Below are positions 58,066 to 64,000 of a stretch of 64,000 bases of DNA, one piece after another. The stretch's first letter is position 1. The number at the start of each line of letters is the position of its first letter. The notes under the pieces were generated by a model that was not told the DNA's origin, made no database searches, and saw only the letters and a program-made list of their open reading frames with translations. The stretch is from Glebionis coronaria (Eukaryota; Streptophyta; Magnoliopsida; Asterales; Asteraceae): positions 31,976,665 through 32,040,664 of the forward strand of contig CM046881.1 in the NCBI GenBank assembly GCA_025667525.1, given 5' to 3'. Both the position numbers and the translations under genes were made by a program.

Positions 58066-59094
58066 CTCATAATCTTTGAATGAGACTCTGTGGAAGCAAG
58101 AAATTTTAGTCTTCATGATGCTCTTTGTGACTTTGTAGTTATTTTATGTGTTTCTTCCTGGGCGGTAGGTGTTTTCCTATGTAATGGACGAAGATGCAAG
58201 ATTCGCCTACATCCTTTGTACTTAACTATATTTTGGAGAAATAAATTACCAGGAATAACCCTTTATAAGAAAACTTAATTGTCTATTAATTATTCCCGAT
58301 TTAGATGAAAATATCACATAAAACTACAACACTTTTGGTCCATTCGGTTTTGACGTCGCAAACTATTCGAATTACGTTCTCAAGATCGGGATCCTACTCA
58401 CAATGTTTTCGTCTTTGAAATATCCAAATCAAAATTCGGAGCGTAAGCTTAAGATCATATTAAAATTTCATTTTTTAATAGTCTTTGTAATCTTATACAA
58501 TACAAATTTACAAATTATTATATATTATTAACACATAATTTATCAACGATTAATGAACTTTAGTTCGAATTATGATTATGGGATGTTTAAGAAGATTAAC
58601 ATGATGTGCGAATTTTATATTCATGGTCCAAAACATTGGAGTTTTTAGATTGTGGTTCAAGGTTAGTAAGATTGGATCGGATTATATCTTAAGATCCCAT
58701 GTCTATGATCGGGATCCTATAAGATCTCGAGCTTGCAAAAATCGTATGTAAAATCAAGATCGTTTTTGCTTTACAGATCATAAAATCGTAAGATGCATCA
58801 AAATCTTAACAACCATAATTTGAAACATATAATGAGTCATGGGACCACTTTCTTATTACTCAGTTGTGTTGTTTCCTTAAAACTGGTTGCAAATAATAAC
58901 TTATGTCATCCTACCACTTTCAATGTTTTCTTTATGTAATAGGGTTCTCCGGTAAATTTATTACTAAAAAAATAATTAAGTACAATAAATGAGTGTGAGT
59001 ATCACATATTCACTTGTTACATATGCAAATTACTTCATTCAAGGAATGTACACTAAATGACTAGAATGTAAATGGCAAAATAATATCAAGTAAT
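58066..59094. other. Noncoding, with two GATCGGGATCCTA motifs
   Basis: No gene is seen. GATCGGGATCCTA occurs at about 58385 and 58709, within similar surroundings (AAGATC..), suggesting a decayed duplicated repeat. Confidence 0.3.
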
Positions 59095-59280
59095 CTATTT
59101 CTTCTCACAACGACGTACCTTGATATTTAAACAATCGCTTATAGATTGAATCTTATAAGGATTTTTATGGCCTTCATACATATCATCATCATATAGGACA
59201 TAGTCATAATCATCATTATCATATGTATTCCTCCATTGTTCCAGCAAGATCTTACTACCATAACCACCCCTCGCCGGTTT
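59095..59280 (-). pseudogene. C-terminal DUF4283-type gene fragment, opposite strand
   Basis: Reads LLEQWRNTYDNDDYDYVLYD, then DDMYEGHKNPYKIQSISDCL and ends IKVRRCEKK with TAG at 59095. The EQW..., acidic (D)DDMYEG and closing basic VR.RKKK pattern is that of the C-terminus of Asteraceae DUF4283-type proteins, by recall. No upstream exons are identifiable on this strand. Confidence 0.4.
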
Positions 59281-59359
59281 GAAAGCCAGAAAAATTTGAC
59301 ATTTCATTGTCAATTGGTTAATCTTCAACCTCACTATCACAATCACCAAAATAATCAAC

Positions 59360-62300
59360 CTTTTTCATAGCTATAACCTCATCATCCATAATTCTATGTT
59401 TTCCATCTATAATTAGTCTTTCAATCTTATTAGATTTTTCAATACTAGAGGTTGTACTAGTACTACTAAATCCGACATTTAACAACGAATGTATGCCATA
59501 TTAATGAACATCTTTCTATGTTAATGACTTGAGTTTAAAATCTTATAACAAAGCTAAACAAATAAGGATAATTTAATAAAGTATTTTCAGTGTTTAAATT
59601 CGAATATGAATTTCGAATACTTTACTAAGATTGTTTGCGGACAACAATCTAAGTTGAATGATAAGATATGGTGATCTAAATACTATCTTAAAGTCTTGAA
59701 GATTAACGTAATTAAGTATTTAAGGAAAATCTATGCTAAATACTAAAGAGATTCAATAACTTAGTTTTTAGAGGAGTGAATGCTCTATTGAATATGAATC
59801 AAAATAATTCCAAAAGATGGCATTTACTCCTTTGAATAATTTTCTTTTAAAGGTTAAGATCCAATTAGATATATGCGGATAATGTGAAAGTGTCGTGCAT
59901 TTACTTGTATAGTTAAGTTAATTTAAATGTTATTTTATTAGAATGAGTCTAATCCTACTTTAAGGGATAGTGTTGACAACTGTTCATGCATCGTCAGGTG
60001 GTTTTGGATGAGATTTGGTGGTCGCCGCCGCCAAATTATTAGCACCCTAATTTAATTCTCACGGGCCTAAATCTTGGTCCCATAATTGCTTAAAAACCCT
60101 CATACCCCATCATTATTATTCACAACTTCACAATCTATCTTTACACTTCTTATTCTATTATATTTGGTACAAATGTATTAAAACTCTACCTAAAATAGAA
60201 CCTTAAAACAACGTCGACTTCTAAACGCCCAAACACCCAATTCAACTTTTTCTCCCAGTCATACACCACTGATAAACTTTCGAGTATTATTATATCTTTT
60301 GGAACATAAATAAGAACAACAAAATATGTATCAATCACACCAAAATCTACCAATCATACCTCCACAACAAGAACGATAAAATATGTATCAATTATAAATG
60401 TACTAATCACAAGAATCAATGTAATAACCACAAATATTTTAGCGATTCTACATCACAATAAACATTTCATGATTCTTCATCAATCATCACTACCTTGCTT
60501 AATTTTCTTATTCATCCGTTCAATGTTGATGATTTTCAGGTTATGCCATGTTATAATCCCGGTATTCTTCTTCTAACCCCGTTGATGGTGACACTCTTGT
60601 CAAATAAGTCTCGCCCCCATATAAGAGAGCGTCGAAAAGAAATCTAAAAAATACGCCGCTAGATACATCAAAATATTCCATGGACCATTATAGATTAAAT
60701 TGGATTGTATTGTATAGTGGATGGTTGAATCTGTCTATTTAAAGATAGTGTGTAATGTTAATACGAAGAAAGCTAATAGGTTTTGATGGAGGTATTATGT
60801 TTCATTGATCATGCATGATGAATTTTAAATTGTGCCTAAAGTGGATGGATGTGGAAATTTTAAGATTTTAAGAAGTAAGACAACAAGATTTAAGAAATTC
60901 AAGTTTTTTTTGGGTAAATGATTTCTTTGGTAAATATTCTTATTCCAAAACTAAGAAATTTATGTTATCGTGATCTACTTCGTTCAACATATCAGAGTAA
61001 AAGAAAGTGATTTTAATCTTAATTATATGGCTGAAGACGGGGAAAAAACGAAGATGATGTTTTAGAAGGTCAACCAATGAAAAGAAGCAAATGAATATAT
61101 CATATGTTCCATCAGTGGCAGTGGGTAGTGATGAAGCATTATCTAAGTTGTTTATGTCAATGAAAATAATAGATTGTAATGCCTTATTAGGATCAATAGG
61201 CAAGAAATAGAACAAAAGATGTGCGAGCTACAACAATAAATGTTCAACTTCCAACAACAAACAATGACATAAAGACTAATTTTTTTAAATTTTGCATGTT
61301 TGTAGTTTCAATTAGTAATGTAATATTTTTTTTAATGACGAGTGAAAGTCTAACTTTTTTAATCAAATGTGTTATAAAAATAGGTTTGCTGGTGACATCA
61401 CCCTTATTTGGTTGTGGGTTTCTCAATCTGCTGAATGTTGATGTGAAGTGACGTGAAGGTGTTAGATTTGGTAACCATCACACCTAACTTAGATACTCGC
61501 ATCATGAATCATTAAATTTTAAAAAAAAAATATTTTAAGATTCGTAGAGGTGTAAACGGCCATGAAAAATCGATAATTTTATTCAAATCAGGAAAAAGGG
61601 AAGATGTGAACAACGAAGGATTCATTATTCTTAACAACTCAAGAGTTAAATGGGGTGATTTAGTGGGTACTTCAATAGCTATCATATCATTCAAGATTTT
61701 GAACCTCGTATATTATATGCCTTAAATGATTTATAGCGCATGGTTCATTGACACACCATCGCTGACTATACGTATATTTGTAATTGTGCCTTTTTACAAG
61801 TATTTGAATTTATAAATAAATGTTTGTTTCAACACAAGTATTTCTTTATAAGGAAAACGACATAAAGAGTCTCTATGGAGTCAAGGCCTTTAACTTTTTT
61901 TCTTGTACATAAAGGCGACAAACTTTTTTTGCTAGTCAGTCTAGGCTTTCTCTCACTTCCTTTTAACTAACTAATTTTGTTATATCCCATAATTAGTGCT
62001 AATTAAAAATGGAGGGCCAGAGTGACAATTATCAAAAATCCATAGACAGTATCTTAATATAAATTCATAGAAAAGAAACTTGATCACCTTACAAAATAGG
62101 TGCCAAGAGCCATTGTGTGCTACGACCCACCAAAACCATCATCGGATTCTTTCAATTTCCTTGACTCATACAATTTTGGATAACCATAATTCTTGTTCTA
62201 TGTAAAAACCACATTGGATTTTAATATAATGATTGAAGACCGAATCAACAATTTCTTGATTATAGGTGATGATGAATTTAAGAATTATGTTTAAGAAGAG

Positions 62301-63059
62301 GAGATGATGGATTTGAGAACAGGGTTTAGCAGTTTATTCATTTCAAGAGACGATGTATTTGGGAACTAGGTTTCTTGATTGTAGATGGAGGTAATGATGG
62401 ATGTATGATGGTTGTAATGAGGGTTCAATTTAGTGAGGGTTCGATGAAAATGATGATGGTTGTGTTGCTTTTTTGGATTTGTTTAAATTACATAATTGGC
62501 TTCAGTTATATATAAATATCATTGAACCCTATGGGAATTTTTGTTTCTTTTGTTTATACGATTAAAACGTGTTGTGTGAATTTTTTTTGACAAATTTGGA
62601 AATTCTAAATTTTAACAATTTTTAAATTTTAAATTTAAAATTCTGAATCAAATAAGCTTTACTAAATAAAGTCAATTTAAAATAAAAATATCACACTTCA
62701 TCGTTTTTATTTAGTAAGTAAAAGATTGTCGCTATTAATTTTTTTATCATTATACCTATTTTTCGGTACTAAAATTTAAAGTTGTACTGTACTAGTTAAA
62801 TATAATATAATATCTTCATAATATACATGTGAGATGCCCATAGAACATGATTTAATAAAAAAATAAATAGTTAGATCTACACCATTAATTTTTTCATCAA
62901 ATAGTAAAAATATATTTTCAACCTTTTTTAAAGAATATATTGTGCAAACGGCAAATCAACGGATTACAAAAAATACACCATCGCACCGAGTAAATTCTTA
63001 TCTTTCTATATATGGGTACTTTAAAATATTTTCGACCATTTTCAAGTGATGAAATTTTT
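59360..63059. other. AT-rich noncoding stretch
   Basis: I see no gene, RNA or element with clear ends. Short open frames near 60940-61215 (-) and 61221-61451 (+) have no recognisable motif. A possible MULE terminus near 62004 is discussed in the findings. Confidence 0.4.
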
Positions 63060-63745
63060 TGGCACAAAAATCACACGTGATTCGTCAAATCACATGTGAT
63101 TTTTTTAGTTTTGAATAAATTTATTATAGTATTATTTACATAATCGTGAAAGACAAGCGAATAACAAGGTGTGTCACTAGCCTTTTATAATTACCAAACT
63201 AATTCTTTTGGAAATAACATTTGTGGATGTAGGTATCATAGTACCACTGTTCATAACTCGTTGGACTCTATTTAATTGCTCTCCCGCTTCATGTTTAAGG
63301 AATATAAATATGTCAAACGCAAAATTAAAAAAAGATCATGTGTATTCATAAATCACATGTGATGATCACATGAGGAAATCACATGTGATGATCACATGAG
63401 GAAATCACATGTGATTCCACAAAATCACATGTGATTTTAAGTAATGATGAGAATATTTTTGTCAATAAATAGACGATCATTTTCATATACTTTTGACGAT
63501 TATCAATGTTAGAATTTCGGTCAAAAAACTTACACGTGATTTATAAAACCACCTTTTTGTTTTAAAATCCATGTATGATTTCATAAATCGTCATGTAATT
63601 TCAGAAATTCACATGCGATATTGAAAGTAACAAAATCACGTGTGATTTCATAAATCGCATGTGATTTTACAAATTCAAGTGTGATATTTTTAAAATTAAT
63701 AAATCATGTGATTTTTTGAGAACTAAATGTGATTTTTCTATGTGA
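63060..63745. repeat. Cluster of ATCACATGTGAT palindromes
   Basis: At least six exact or near-exact ATCACATGTGAT cores plus degenerate copies (CACGTGAT, TCACATGCGAT, TCGCATGTGAT) occur in 690 bp, densest at 63345-63440 where GATCACATGAGGAA is repeated twice. It differs in sequence from the MULE palindromes. The cluster reaches near the window edge and may continue. Confidence 0.7.
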
Positions 63746-64000
63746 AAATAAAAAAACGCCGAAAGTATATAGAAATACATATCTATAGAAAAATAATTGT
63801 ATTCTCGTCGCGATTATATAATTACTTTTGTGCAATGATTAACGGTTTATAAAATATTTAAGTATTAAAAAGATTAAAGTGAGCTATTTAATTAAGTAAA
63901 AGAAAATAATATAAACCAAGATTTGAATGAATAATTGAGATTAAAATATTTGTAATTTTTTTGAAAGTTGTTCTTTATATAACATTCGTCCATTAATACA

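Noticed and set aside
60940..61451. Divergent small ORFs (91 and 76 codons)
   Set aside because: AT-rich, no motif, no neighbouring regulatory or splice pattern; likely chance.

Overview
This window is plant nuclear DNA (eudicot, most likely Asteraceae) built almost entirely of nested transposable elements. The plant assignment rests on a FAR1-type Mutator-like (MULE) transposase with plant-style introns, Ty1-copia and Ty3-gypsy LTR elements primed by initiator tRNA-Met, and DUF4283-type gene fragments. The Asteraceae assignment rests on recalled similarity of the copia 3' ORF and the DUF4283 relatives, so it is an inference.

Layout. (1) 1-2257: the 3' end of an F-box-like gene with an intron-containing 3' tail, a possible MITE, and a 234-bp solo LTR with TSD TTCAA. 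(2) 2258-24017: one large MULE, bounded by about 65-bp terminal inverted repeats and a 10-bp TSD (TAGAAATTAC). It carries a five-exon FAR1/MULE transposase whose coding sequence reads open for 825 codons (+ strand), and a convergent Ulp1/C48 SUMO-protease-like gene (- strand) broken by a stop beside the catalytic His, by frameshifts, and by a 9.9-kb gypsy-type element (10905-20787). Introns and intergenic DNA of the MULE are filled with arrays of about 21-bp palindromic units built on GAAACATATATGTTTC / GAATCATATATGATTC. (3) 25237-33825: a degraded copia element (TSD ATACT) whose reverse-transcriptase region is split by a 2.6-kb non-autonomous LTR element (29620-32236, TSD TGATG). (4) 34604-53490: a Sirevirus-like copia element on the - strand with an extra ORF downstream of pol. 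Its gag is split near codon 18 by a 7.2-kb gypsy-derived element with 2.7-kb LTRs (45603-52848, TSD GGTAA). (5) 53491-64000: AT-rich decayed DNA with three fragments of DUF4283-type genes, a possible SINE, a hAT-like GGTTC-rich remnant, and a second, unrelated palindrome cluster (core ATCACATGTGAT) at the right edge.

Relative age. By eye, LTR pairs differ by about 4% (outer copia 1), 1.6% (its guest), 1.3% (copia 2), 0.5% (its guest) and 0.9% (gypsy in the MULE), so every guest is younger than its host. The most unusual object is the MULE: an apparently intact transposase, a decaying Ulp1 partner and a private palindromic repeat system occupying nearly all its introns. All exon boundaries come from splice consensus and frame only; no transcript data or database search was available.
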